Of a stretch of DNA of 64,000 nucleotides, positions 1 through 9,834 are shown in pieces. Origin of the DNA: Acanthosepion esculentum (Eukaryota > Mollusca > Cephalopoda > Sepiida > Sepiidae); NCBI GenBank assembly GCA_964036315.1, contig OZ038488.1:65334409-65398408 (forward strand), written 5' to 3'. A program made the position numbers and the translations under genes. The number at the start of each line of letters is the position of its first letter. The stretch's first letter is position 1. The notes under the pieces were generated by a model. The model saw only the letters and a program-made list of their open reading frames with translations. It was not told the origin of the DNA and did no database searches.

Positions 1-228
1 TTCTGATGTTAACCATAATTGTCCTTTTTGTTTCCATTTTCTCTAAAACTTCGTCGTTGCTCACATATTCTGTCGATAGTATTCACGGCATCCTTCTGTA
101 GAACCACATTTCTGTTGCTTCATGTCTCTTCTTCATCTGTGCGAAGATTGTCCAGCATTAAGGGCCGATTTTACATAAGATTTCAGTACCCTTTTCTTAG
201 TTTACACATTATAATATACAAATCTTAT
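1..228 (-). pseudogene. LINE-A (RTE-like) reverse transcriptase fragment
   Basis: The minus strand matches the stretch after the RT core that recurs at 23.0-24.1, 44.6-45.06, 56.4-56.85 and 61.96-62.6 kb. Shared landmarks on the plus strand are 'gtagaaccacatttctg', 'cttcttcatctgtg' and 'ttgtccagcatt'. Read on the minus strand, this region encodes the conserved segment around the MWF..RRM motif of non-LTR retrotransposon RTs. It is truncated at the window edge and carries stops. The clade (RTE/CFDP2-type) is my best guess from the YADD and FKYLG context seen in the 23-kb copy. Confidence 0.7.
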
Positions 229-359
229 GTCCATACAAGATCTTCATTCAGTTACCGTCCACGTAAAAAGTATTGGATTATATTGTATTAGCAGCAGGAA
301 GGAAGATTTATTTTATTTATCTGTCAGAAACCATGGTAATCTCTTGGAGTGAATTTTAT

Positions 360-472
360 CAACATATAGAACAGAGGTAGATGGATTTACCTTTTTACCC
401 TTGAGGCAAAATGAATGTAGTCAGGCCCAGTCGGAATTTGAACACCGTTTTCTCGCTCCCCCTTTTTAACTG
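360..472 (-). repeat. tRNA-derived SINE body fragment
   Basis: The reverse complement contains a box-B-like 'gtgttcaaattcc' followed by 'acattcatttt', a degenerate 'caagggtaaaaaggtaaatccatc'-type segment, in the same order as the SINE copies at 33.4 and 37.15 kb. The head (box A) is missing. A short low-complexity gap separates it from the preceding LINE fragment. Confidence 0.55.
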
Positions 473-474
473 TT

Positions 475-1165
475 AGTTCTTCCAATACCAGGCACAAGGT
501 CACTCAAGGTAGAGTGTTACTGAGATTATTTTAAGTAAGGAAGGAAGAGGAAATAAGAAGTGCATTTTATGATATTTAGGATAGATATCGGTTGATCCTG
601 AACTTGAAGAGACCAAGGGAAAAATCCACTCGGGAGTTTGTTTCATAAAGTAACAGTTCTGGGGAAGAAGTTTGGAACTTACTCCTTATTAAAAGAATAC
701 GAAAGGAATGGGAATTATTTGCCACTGTGAACATGACATAACGGGCTCTAGCTGTGAAGGTCTCAGCTGGTGGAGCTAAGGAATGTAACTCGCTTGAACA
801 TCTGCCATAATAATAGAGATAGAATAGTGGGAAGCTAGCAATGTTTCGTCTGTGGGGTGAGTTACAGGGTGAAGAATAATTTTATCACCCACAAGGCCAG
901 GTAAACACTTTTGAACTGTGTTGAAAATGGATTTTAAGGACTGGGCAGCACCAACATTCCATTCTTGGTCTTATCTGATTCTTGGAATGATAGAACCTGA
1001 CAGCAGGAGTATTTCTGAATTGATACAAGGAACCGACCATTTTTCCAGTATCTTTTGCGATGGCGTGAATATACGCGTTCCATTTGATGTCATGAATAAG
1101 CTTTAGACCCAGTAGCCGTTCGTGGAACGTAGCTTCTTTTCTGCCTTGATAATATCATTAAGCCA
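475..1165 (-). pseudogene. LINE-C (jockey-like) 3' half, decayed
   Basis: The minus strand carries the C-terminal ORF2 region found in better copies at 46.0-46.6, 51.6-52.3 and 60.2-60.8 kb. Diagnostic plus-strand blocks are 'cacaaggtcactcaaggtag' (3' end), 'gtttgtttcataaagtaaca', 'gcaatgtttcgtctgtgg' and 'gagttacagggtgaagaata'. The encoded protein would be the end of the reverse transcriptase with the FFPRTAALWN-type motif. Multiple stops and frameshifts. The mariner at 1188-2475 was inserted at its 5' side, so this LINE is the older element. Confidence 0.72.
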
Positions 1166-1185
1166 CCCAAAACCCCTCAGTTATC

Positions 1186-2477
1186 TACAAGGTAACCAAA
1201 AAAGTTCTGTCCGTTTTTTGATTAGTCATTGAATGACGTTGAAATATATACGAAATGCGTGTAGCAATTGTTTTCAAATTCAGACAGCCGGAAGTAGGAA
1301 CATCAGACGTTATAAAAAACACGCGCACCGTGCCCGGCAATCAGTTATAAGCCGGACAGCTGTGAGAAGGATGGAAGTGTCTAGAGATCTCGTTCGGGGC
1401 TGTTTGCTTTACGACTTCAAAGTGGGCTTATCAGCAGCTGCATCAAGTCACCGCATATGTCAAGCGTTTGGGGATAGTGCTGCGGATGAATGTACTGCAA
1501 GGCGTTGGTTTCGAAAATTCAAGTCAGGAAATTTGTCTCTCCATGATGAGCCTCGCAGTGGACGACCACAGGTCTTGAATGACGGAGTCCTGAAGCGGCC
1601 ATTGAAGAGGACAGTAGTCTAACGTGTGGTGAACTTGCAAGACAGTTCAACGTTTCCGATGAAACAGTTAGACTTCACCTGCACCGCCTAGGTAAGACGT
1701 ACAAACTGAGTAAGTGGGTTCCGCAAACGCTGTTGTAGGTCCACAGGACAATGAGTGACAGCCTGTGTATCGCTGCTTTCTCGCCACCGGACCGCATCCT
1801 TATTCAATCGAGTGCTTACCAGTGATGAAAAGTGGGTTCTGTACGAAACTCCCAAGCGTTCCAGACATTGGTTGTCTCCTCAGGATGCTGTCCCTCACAC
1901 CGCAAGACCGCCTATGCACCCACGCAAGATTATGCTTTGTGTCTGGTGGACAGGTCGTCAAGTGGTTCATTATGAACTGCTACCAACGGGCCAAACGGTC
2001 ACTGGAGACCTATACTCGCAGAAATTGAAACGTGTGCAACAGGCATTGCGCCAGAAGGAGCCAGCGCTGGTGAATCGCAAAGGTGTGCTTTTCCTTCATG
2101 ACAACGCCAGGCCGCATGTCGCGCGAGTGGTCAGGGATACCATACAGCAACTTGGGTGGGAGACTTTGTGCCATCCACCTTATTCACCTGACCTTACGCC
2201 ATCCGATTACCACCTCTTCCACTCCCTGGATAATCATCTTCGTGGGAAATCCTTCACCAATGAAGCAGACTTGCGCAAAGCCCTCACGGACTTCTTTGCG
2301 TCAACCCCCCTCCCACCGAGTTCTACCGCAAGGGCATTGAACAGCTAGAGACACGTTGGCAGAAGGTGCTGGATGCCGATGGCGATTACTTCGAAGACTA
2401 AATATAAGTTACACATACTGTGAAGCGTTTTCTTTTTTTCCTTTAAAAACGGACAGAACTTTTTTGGTTACCTTGTA
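1186..2477 (+). mobile_element. Mariner DNA transposon, full length with TIRs and TA duplication
   Basis: The element runs 1188-2475 (1,288 bp), the usual mariner size. Terminal inverted repeats are about 30 bp: it opens with 'caaggtaaccaaaaaagttc' and the right end reads as the reverse complement with at most one difference. TA dinucleotides flank both ends (1186-1187 and 2476-2477), the expected target duplication. The internal transposase is broken (see next entry), so the copy could move only with transposase supplied elsewhere. It interrupts LINE-C. Confidence 0.95.
1371..2401 (+). pseudogene. Mariner transposase (D,D34D), frameshifted
   Basis: Starting at the ATG at 1371 the product opens [11 protein letters not shown] and includes the HTH-type segment with [17 protein letters not shown] and RSGRP. 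The catalytic part is read from 1755 in the same frame: TSDE (first Asp codon 1824-1826), LHDNARPH (second Asp 2100-2102), and YSPDLTPSDYH, with the third Asp at 2205-2207, exactly 34 residues after the second. That spacing defines mariner rather than Tc1. Breaks: a 1-bp deletion near 1590 that reads into a stop at 1620, a stop at about 1736 in the intervening frame, and a frameshift in the C-run near 2310 that separates the natural C-terminus (ending GDYFED at 2401). Family-length protein would be about 345 residues. Catalytic residues are all intact despite the breaks. Confidence 0.93.
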
Positions 2478-2955
2478 TTATATCAACTGATAATAAATAT
2501 TTCCCAGTAACTCCTATATACTATGATTCTGTTGCTTCAATAAGGATGGGCTTTGTTACCATCTCTCTCTTTAATATTGAAAATTTCCGGTTGGGCAACG
2601 GAGAAAGTTTGAAGATTATCCCTCTTAGACCAAATTCCGACGTTTCTGTGTTACTTTGAATTCAAAATACAGTCAGACCATTTGCGTAGGCACAAATGTT
2701 GTTTACAATTCTTGCAATCATGCGAAAGCTATGCCAGAATGCTAATCGAGAAATGATCGCTGTCGGCTGGGCCCATGGGAGAGAAAGTCTGATGTCATGG
2801 AGGCCCGAAACTTTCTATGAACACAGAATAGACATCACTGAGGAAGTATTCTGGTGTGCAATATCTGCGTATAAAGTAAACAGAATAATAACAATTAATT
2901 TACAGAAATTCAAGCTTCATATTTCTGGTGTATTGATTATCAGCAAATACAAATC
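2478..2955. other. Unassigned sequence between mariner and SINE head
   Basis: No recognisable coding motif or repeat signature. Small open frames in this stretch have no family resemblance that I can see. It may be the 5' continuation of the LINE interrupted by the mariner, but I could not align it to the other copies. Confidence 0.4.
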
Positions 2956-2957
2956 AC

Positions 2958-3060
2958 AAATGGACACGTGGCCGAGTGATTAGAATACCGAAACAATGAG
3001 GGTTAGGTTCGAGTCTCACGATTTGTTAAGGTAGTGATATTGATGATATCAGGCTGGAGA
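2958..3060 (+). repeat. tRNA-derived SINE head
   Basis: Contains a box A-like 'gtggccgagtgattag' and a box B-like 'ggttcgagtctc' about 30 bp apart, the layout of an RNA polymerase III internal promoter. The same head occurs reversed at about 38.0-38.07 kb ('gtggccaagtggttag' and 'gttcgaatctc'). Serine/leucine-type tRNA ancestry is suggested by 'GTGGCCGAGTGG' but not proven. Confidence 0.6.
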
Positions 3061-3289
3061 GACAATTCGAATTTTAGGATATTTTGTTTTTTAATAGTAA
3101 TGTCTATCCAATATAAGGAGACACTCAAGATAGATGATTACAGAATGAGATTTAATTGATTGATTTTTTTTTGTGTGTACGGTTTATCAAACCTTTATGG
3201 GTTATTGTTGTTGTGTCCTTCCTCTAAAGAGTCTCTGTTGGACTCTTCCGCCTCCTGTAAGATTAGTAGGAGAGAAGGCCTTGGGGAAA

Positions 3290-4310
3290 CAGTCGACCAG
3301 ATTTTTTGTGACTGTCGAACTATCTGCCTCGGCAGAGAGGAACCCAGACGAGGCTTTGCTGCAAGGCAAAGTTTCGTCCGGGGAGGTAGACAGGCCCTGA
3401 ACCAGTTTATGCGGCTTCTAAGGGAATATTCTTGGCCAAGCCTACGAGCTCGCAGAACCCACGGTAAACTCGGCCTTGTGCCACATACATCCCTCTTGGG
3501 TTGGGGGGGGGTCTGTTAAATATAACAGTCGACCAGACTGTTCATTTCTGTCGAACTCTCTGCCTCGAGCGGAGAAGAACTCGGACGAGACTTTGCCGCA
3601 GGGCAAAGTTTCGTCCGAGGAGGTAGACAGGCCCGGACCCGCTTATGCGGGCTCTACGGGAATATTTTTGGCCGAGCCTACGGGCTCGCAGAACCCACGG
3701 TAAACTTGGCCTTGTGCCACATACATTCCTCGTAGGGGGCTGTTAAATATTAACAGTCGACCAGATTGTTCATTAGTCGAACTCTCTACCTTCAGCGGAG
3801 AGGAACCCGGACAAGAACCCACTCGGCCTTGTACCTTGTAAATATAAACGGTGGAATAGATTGTTCGTTACTGTCGAACTCTTTGCCTTGAGCAGAGTGG
3901 AACACGGATGAGGCTTTGCCGAAGGGCAAAGTTTCCTCCGGGGAGGTAGACAGGCCCGGACCCGCTTATGCGGGCTCTACAGGAATAGTTTTGGCCGAGC
4001 CTACGGGCTCGGAGAACCCACGGTAAACTCAGCCTTGTGCCGCATACATCCCTCGTGGGGGTGCTGTTAAATATTAACAGTCGACCAGATTGTTCATCTG
4101 TCGAACTCTCTGCATTGAGCGAAGAGGAACTCGGACGAGGCTTTGCCGCAGGGCAAAGTTTCGTCCGGGGAGGTAGACAGGCCCTGGACCTGTTTATGCG
4201 GGTTCAAAGAGGAATATTTTTGGCTGGAGAACCCACGGTAAACTCGGCCTTGTGCCACATACATCCCTCGTGGGGGGGCTGTTAAATATTAACAGTCGAA
4301 TAGATTGAAC
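3290..4310. repeat. Tandem array of a ~230-bp hairpin-rich unit
   Basis: Five head-to-tail units begin at 'cagtcgaccag': 3290, 3526, 3754 (shortened to 95 bp), 3849 and 4078, with a stub at 4293. Full units are 215-236 bp. Each full unit holds several potential stems: one such as 3582-3617 (outer GGACGA/TCGTCC, inner ctttgcc/ggcaaag), CCCGC-ttat-GCGGG at 3638-3651, and CGAGCC-tacg-GGCTCG at 3673-3688, whose loop is a UNCG-type tetraloop. Unit junctions carry 'ctgttaaatattaacag', itself nearly palindromic. About 190 bp of the unit also occurs inside the solo LTR at 14.1-14.6 kb. Open frames through the units are not conserved in one frame and look incidental. Confidence 0.9.
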
Positions 4311-4496
4311 GCTGGGTCATCTGACACACTCACTAGTCGTGTAATACTCTTCTGTTGTACTTACTGTTTAATAGATGATATATCTGTAACACTTGTTTTG
4401 TTATTTCTTTAACCATTTACTTGGTCACAACAAAAGCTAAAACATATTTCGGATTTTAGAATGTTGCTTACAGTACCTGTTTTTTTTTCCCAAGAG

Positions 4497-4575
4497 GACC
4501 CCATTTAAGTGCTGACGGGAGCGACGCTGCTTAACTTCGGTTAACGAACGGAAACCGGCATTTTCAGTTTGATTT
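4497..4575 (-). repeat. 5S rRNA-derived SINE fragment
   Basis: The reverse complement carries the 5S rRNA internal control region: 'ccggtttccgttcgttaacc' followed by 'gaagttaagcagcgtcg'. It matches the 5S part of the composite SINEs at 14.6, 48.5 and 55.0 kb. No tRNA-like part follows on this copy, so it is a fragment. Confidence 0.7.
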
Positions 4576-4599
4576 GACCAGAGGCTACTGAATGATGTT

Positions 4600-4885
4600 G
4601 CTATATGAGCGTAAGAGGAGGAGGAGGTAAGAAATGCAGTTTATGAGGATATGTACAAAAGATAGCGGTTGTAGCAATCAGGAAAGCATCCATTCAGGAG
4701 TTTGTTAAACAAAGTAGCTGTTCTTGAGAAGAAACTGTCCAAGTGGAACATCCTACTTACTAATAGGAAGTGCTAGCACGAAGTCACAAGTCATCCTGGG
4801 CGAGTATTTGAGAAACGTGGCCTTGTTCAACTACGCAGGTTATTCGATCTCTTCTAAAAACTGTAACTAAGATCCTCCCAGAATA
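4600..4885 (-). pseudogene. LINE-C fragment
   Basis: The minus strand shares 'gaaatgcagtttatgagg', 'caggaaagcatcc' and 'aacaaagtagctgttcttga' with the LINE-C copies at 46.1 and 60.2 kb. Only the C-terminal RT/3' region remains, with no usable frame. Confidence 0.7.
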
Positions 4886-4999
4886 GTTTTAGTATAGACT
4901 ACTGGTTGGCTCTGTTGGTGTTGAATAAATGTGCCTAAGCAGGAGTCTGCAACAGGGATTAGCTAGCCACCGTAGTCGATGCCATAGACTCTTGAGACT

Positions 5000-5745
5000 G
5001 ACGGATGCCTAATCTCAGTAAAGAATAAAGCTACAAATGTGGAGTACCCAATGAGGATGAAAGTCACTACAGTAGGAATAGATTGCAAAAATGTTACTGA
5101 TATTCAATCAGCTTAACCTAGTCTGGCAAAAGGCACAAGGCAATCGGTTTTGGCACCTAGTGAGATCCAATTATAGTAATAGCCTACTCACATTACTCCA
5201 TGTTAAGGTATCTTACTAATATTTATTATACTAATTTTTGTATGGTAAAGGCTATGCGGGACTCATAGTGGGGATCAAAATTAGTTTAAGTAACTGTCTG
5301 TAAGAGTAGCTCGCTACTTCACGGTCAAATATCCACAAATTGATATTTATTAAGCTTAGCTTAGTCTGCCAGAAGGCCACAAGCGTGGAGCATTCATCGA
5401 GCATTGAACTTGCGGCAATTATAGTATGTTGCAATACTAGCCATATAACGACTTCTCAACGGTTAAAAACTTATTGATTAAAAAAGCTTAGTTTGTTCGG
5501 TACAAAATCAATAATGTGGGGCACTCAGTGAGGATCAAATTTACTACAGTAATAACATTGCTGATAATTACAATACAAGAACGAGGTGCTTAATTATAAG
5601 GTTTATTCTAGTATGGTACAAGGCCAGCATTTACTGCCATATAGGGGGAAAGACATATGACATATTAGTATAAGGCCAGTAGTGTGGGGCACCAGGTGAA
5701 GATCAAATTCATTTCAGTAGTGATGGCTTACATTATTTTTTTTTT
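5000..5745. repeat. Cluster of decayed SINE tails ('tggcacaaggcca' family)
   Basis: Several degenerate copies of a segment of the type 'ggcacaaggcca ... gtgggg(c)a(c)cagtgaggatcaaa' occur at about 5036-5080, 5130-5180, 5250-5310, 5370-5430, 5505-5550 and 5630-5730. The 'gaggatcaaactca' part is a reversed box B. Relatives appear at 40.0 and 47.4-47.65 kb. I associate this repeat with cephalopod tRNA-derived SINEs, which supports the host assignment. Confidence 0.6.
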
Positions 5746-5749
5746 CTTA

Positions 5750-6358
5750 AGACAATAGTGTCCATAATATATCTTATTTATAAAAGCCACCTAAAAGCTT
5801 TTCTAATTAAATAATGTCTTAGTTTTATGGCATCTTTTTTATATTTTACGATTCAGAGCAGATTTTCAGTAAATTGGGATCTTGTTTTACAAAAAGAAAT
5901 TGATGCATTAAATTCTCCAAGGATTTCTTCATATAACTAAGCGGTACAAAAATGAATGTCTCGAAATTTCATAAAATTAAATAAATGGGTGGGTGGGGTT
6001 TGGGAACAGATGTAAAATTGTTTTTACCAAGATTTTCTAAAAAAGAAACATATCTAAAATAATTTCATTCATTTGTGAATAAGTCCTACAAATTTCATTA
6101 AAATCCAACAATTATTTTGCTTAAATTTTCTATACTAATCTTTGGCACCCCGCTGACGCAAGAAAAAACAAAATCTTTAACTATAACTTCCAAAAAGGAT
6201 AAAAAATATAATTTAATAATTAAAAAATCCTTTAGTCTTTCCTCTTAATACTAACATAAAGATTTTGACGATAAAACCACGTTTTTATTAAGTTTGAAGA
6301 ATTTTTTCATCATGTATGTCCATTTTTTTAACTGATCTGTGGAGGTGCTCGTACCTAC
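5750..6358. other. AT-rich stretch, nothing recognised
   Basis: Low-complexity A/T-rich sequence with short poly-A and poly-T runs. No motif, TIR or frame of interest. Confidence 0.5.
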
Positions 6359-6364
6359 GTATAC

Positions 6365-6628
6365 GTAACATCAGAAAGTTGAATTTTCTACACCACATAA
6401 TAAGGAAAGAGGGCTTTGAAAATTTGACACTCACAGGTCATATTAAGAGAAAGGGGGATAGAGGAAAGCAGCATATAACCTATCAAAAGACCTAATATAA
6501 ATGGTTGGCAGAACAGGGATTAGGATAGATAACAAAAAAAAACTTTACTAAGTGCTCCAAAAGACAGGAAATTGTGGAGCACAATGACCGGCCACGTTTT
6601 GAAGGGATACGGCATATAGAAGAAGAAA
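6365..6628 (+). pseudogene. LINE-A 3' end, C-terminal RT tail
   Basis: Plus-strand sequence encodes the recognisable C-terminus of LINE-A: 'ctacaccacataataaggaa' (HIIRKE), 'tttgacactcacagg' (LTLTG), 'gacaggaaattgtggagc' (DRKLWS) and the family 3' end 'gggatacggcatatagaaga'. Stops and an A-run frameshift break the frame. The copy is 5'-truncated, typical of LINE insertions. Confidence 0.8.
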
Positions 6629-6808
6629 CGCTACTCCATAGTGACACATTCTATATTGATTTTCTTTTCTTATCCTAGCCTTTGTCAGTCATTGTTGCAT
6701 TGGTCAGGGTTGAAAAATTGCCAACTGATTGGCTCATTTTCTTCTTATTTCATATTTATTAACATTTTGATTGAAAGCACAAAACATATCAATGTTATAC
6801 TGTAGAAG

Positions 6809-6809
<1 letters not shown>

Positions 6810-6857
<48 letters not shown>
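6810..6857. repeat. (TA)n microsatellite
   Basis: Uninterrupted TA dinucleotides, immediately 5' of a Penelope-like terminal segment. Confidence 0.98.
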
Positions 6858-6859
<2 letters not shown>

Positions 6860-6864
6860 GTGTG

Positions 6865-7215
6865 CATGTAAAAATTCAGATATAAATAAAATATATCTGT
6901 AAAAAGACAATATGAATAACTGTTTCTTACAATATATTGGAGAAACTTGCAAAAATTTAAAGAAACGTATCTATGGATACAAAAAAGATCTTATACATAA
7001 TAATTTATCAAATGCATTACTCATACACAGCAATATGTTCAACCACAACTTCGGTCTAAAGAATGCCACACACTAAAAGAAAAAATAACTTACTTAGACA
7101 GAAAGTTCTTGAGAATACTGCTATCGAATCTTGCCAAAATGTCAACCTGCGCCCGGAATTTTTTCAAATATCTCATTTCCTAAAAGAAAAACCTCTTTCA
7201 AAAGCTAACATATAC
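6865..7215 (+). pseudogene. Penelope-like element: GIY-YIG endonuclease fragment
   Basis: Translation from about 6911 gives NNCFLQYIGETCKNLKKRI, the YIG half of a GIY-YIG nuclease, then KDLIHNNLSNALLIHS and, after a frame break near 7074, a stretch like 'PAPGIFSNISFP'. This is the C-terminal endonuclease module of Penelope-like retroelements. Just upstream (6868-6910), 'atctgtaaaaagacaatatg' is the reverse complement of a segment at 16.84-16.87 kb that follows a hammerhead-like motif, so a terminal repeat in inverted orientation seems to abut the coding part. The RT domain is not present. Confidence 0.72.
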
Positions 7216-7261
7216 ATGATTATACTTTAAAAAAATAAAAGTAAAACGATTAAATTAAAAT

Positions 7262-7676
7262 AAATAAATACATAAACAATCTCCACCCTTCAACCTCTCT
7301 CCCACAGGTGGGATGTGGTAAGCCTTTCACTACTCTACTTCTACTTCCAATAGCTCGAACGAACTACATTCCCTGATTCTGCCGAGACAAGAACACGCCA
7401 TGCCACTTACATAATGGCAAACCACCCACATTCCCCCTGTATCCCATTGGTGAGAAGTAAGTCCCACTCGAACAGCTTCTTCCCGCGAACCACTGCCCTG
7501 TGGAACCGACTCCCTACAGGATACTTCCCCGATCACTACAATCTTAACCCGTTCAAGATTAGGGTTAACCGTTTCCTTCCACTCCTATACACGCAAATGG
7601 CCTCCAAACGTAACCCTCTACCTCGAGTGGCTCCGGGCCTTGTAAAGGGTGAACCTCGCTGTAAAAAATAGTAATT
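7262..7676 (+). pseudogene. LINE-C (jockey-like) RT C-terminus, CpG-rich copy
   Basis: One frame (7414-7671) gives NHPHSPCIPLVRSKSHSNSF, then FPRTTALWNRLPTGYFPDHY and FKIRVNRFLPLL, the conserved end of the jockey-like ORF2 found at 15.1, 46.3, 52.1 and 56.1 kb. It ends with 'gggccttgtaaagggtgaac', the family 3' signature. This copy keeps many CpGs ('ctcgaacgaac', 'cccgcgaacc') that are TpG/CpA in the 52-kb copy. Confidence 0.88.
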
Positions 7677-7969
7677 TATCAAATTAAAGTAGAATTATTA
7701 CATTAATAAATAAATAAAAAATGAGTATATGAATAAATATATATAAACAAAATAAAGGATTCAATTTTAAAAAAGAAAGAGAAAAATTCAACAACATGTA
7801 CTTAATTTCGTTTATTAGGCATTAAATTATATCACTTAGCATCCTCCATAGTTCACCTTTCCTTTCACAGTTAGCCTTTAGAATATTGAACGTTCTTAAA
7901 TTCAAATTTTTTAAAAGCCTAACGATATTTTTTACTTCTGCTTATAAATGCATGCAAAAATATAATCTT

Positions 7970-8034
7970 TACATTTACCTTGATAAATTTAATTAGAGGA
8001 CAAAACGTGTTGGTAAAGACAAGTTCGTTTTGTC
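7970..8034 (+). ncRNA. Hammerhead-like motif, decayed (Penelope-type terminal sequence)
   Basis: 'ccttgataaat' at 7979 and 'gaggacaaaacgtgtt' at 7998 align with the better copy at 16,769-16,802. The first core box reads TTGATAA instead of CTGATGA and the second reads AAAAC instead of GAAAC; the stem II 5' arm is lost. The flank 'aagttcgttttgtct' is shared with the 16.8-kb copy. Almost certainly inactive. Confidence 0.45.
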
Positions 8035-8038
8035 TTTG

Positions 8039-8041
<3 letters not shown>

Positions 8042-8090
<49 letters not shown>
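8042..8090. repeat. (TA)n microsatellite
   Basis: Continuous TA repeats between a Penelope-like terminal segment and the 3' end of mariner copy 2. Confidence 0.98.
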
Positions 8091-8092
<2 letters not shown>

Positions 8093-8104
8093 CTCAGAGC
8101 ACAA

Positions 8105-9450
8105 GTCCTTTGCCTTATTTATACATAAAACCGTTTTCTCTTACTTTCGCAATCTTTGAGGTAGTTTCATGATTCTATAATCCCAGAATAAAGCATTTTC
8201 CAAGGTCATGAACTGGTCTAAATGGTTTTTGCAGACTTCCAGAGAATTGAAACTATTCCCGTTAAGCGAAATTTGTAGGGATCGAAATGAGTAATGGATC
8301 GAAATAAGGTGCAAGGTTCGTTGATTAACGTGTGTATAATAGAACATCCCCGCCAAGCTGTATCAAATTCTTACTGAGTTTGCAAAGGGACGTGAGATTG
8401 TACGAGTTACTCCCAATTGTCCTACCAAGACGCCGTTAGGTGGCGCTGTTTAAGTCCTATAAAAGAACGAACATATCTTTTTCTTTTTTCTCTTTTCCCT
8501 GAACTTATATACACACGTATATCACACAAGCATAAATACACATTTCCTAACAGCTAAGTTTAATGCCTTTTCTTCCTCATCTGCAGTGTACGCACTAGTA
8601 TATTTTCTCTCTTTTTGCTAATATTTTGTCAGTGATATACAAATACAAGAAAATATGCCCCTGTTGAAATTCCTTCCTTCCACATTCGTTCCATTTCCTT
8701 TTACTTCTGCAAAAAATGGCAACAGTTTGCTTTTAGTCAAACTTGAGGCAGTACACGCAACAAGGCGTTGTCCTGATCGACGATGTCACTATACCGATTG
8801 GCCAGTTTAGGACTCATTTAATCAATTGCTACCTTTAATCGGTCCAAATGGTAACAGTAGTTGTTTGAATTCAACGTCTTATTTTGCTGGAGCTTGTAAC
8901 GCAATGCCCTTCCAATCGCACCAGATATACACTGTCTTTTTCGGATGCATATTGGTTTTCAAATGGTTAACAGAGACTCATTTCGTCTTCCCATGACCTT
9001 TTTCGCTCCAAACTGTTATAAACAAACCATTATTCATCGCTTGTGATCGTTTTTTTCAAAAATGGTTATTTTTCTTGTGTTTGAGCAAAGAATCGCGGAC
9101 AGAAATGCAGTTCATTAAATTGTTTTCTGTTCAATCGTGAGGCACACAAACATCTTAGCGAGCGACTCACGTATACAACGCTCATATGAGATATGTTGAG
9201 TATCTCTATGATGTCTCATGTCGTGTGACCTGGACTATTTTTAATCAGAGTTTGGTCATCATCAACGACTGCAAGCCTGCCGATCTTGCAGGTCAGAATT
9301 TCCACTTCAAAACCTTGTGAAACACTTACGAAAAAGCATTCTAAGCTCCATAAACGGTACGCACATATCTTTTTGGTGCTTTTTCCTTTCATGAAATAAA
9401 AGAGCGTCAGATGAAGAAAATATATTTCATTTTCATTTTTAACGCAAAAA
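8105..9450 (-). pseudogene. Mariner transposase relic (copy 2), interrupted
   Basis: Reading the minus strand from about 9,400: 'VVDDDQ.TLIKNSPGHTT' (9216-9300), then around 9190-8755 fragments such as NNVERKRSW-like, HPKKTVYLVRLEGHC, LNSNNYC and HQDNA-like (second catalytic Asp region), and at 8356-8141 RSLQISLNGNSFNSLE followed by NHLDQF and IMKLPQRLRK, ending with a stop near 8108. These are the ordered blocks of a mariner transposase, but of a different lineage from the copy at 1.2-2.5 kb. Frameshifts and stops occur throughout, and the third Asp block is decayed. A 340-bp insertion (8384-8723) splits it between the second and third Asp. TIRs were not identified. Confidence 0.82.
8377..8730. 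mobile_element. 340-bp unclassified insertion with 7-bp target duplication
   Basis: 'agtttgc' occurs at 8377-8383 and 8724-8730, and removing 8384-8730 restores continuous mariner reading ('caagtttgactaaaagc' then 'aaactcagtaagaa' on the minus strand). The insert contains 'tataaaag' at about 8460, a pyrimidine-rich stretch and no TIR or LTR-type TG...CA ends. No coding frame. It could be a SINE or other retroposed sequence; I cannot name it. Confidence 0.7.
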
Positions 9451-9595
9451 TATTTAAAATTCACAATCCAAACATAAATCGTATAAAAGACGCTTTCAAA
9501 TATCACCTTTCAAAATAGGCCATAAATTTCAGTCAAGTGTGAAACAAAATCACTTATTCAAAAGCTACCTATTAAAAACGCTACTAACTTTTGTA

Positions 9596-9754
<159 letters not shown>

Positions 9755-9834
9755 TAAGCCGGTTAACAAAATTTGAAAAATAAAATGCCATCAAGCCATC
9801 AAAATGTTGCCAATATTGTCAATAAAAAGGTTTA

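Noticed and set aside
3476..4285. Repeated small ORFs in the tandem array as a gene family
   Set aside because: Frames differ between units and are broken by indels; similarity is at DNA/structure level.
3290..4310. CRISPR-like array or retrozyme
   Set aside because: Units are ~230 bp direct tandem repeats without spacers, in a eukaryotic context, and no hammerhead boxes are present in the unit.
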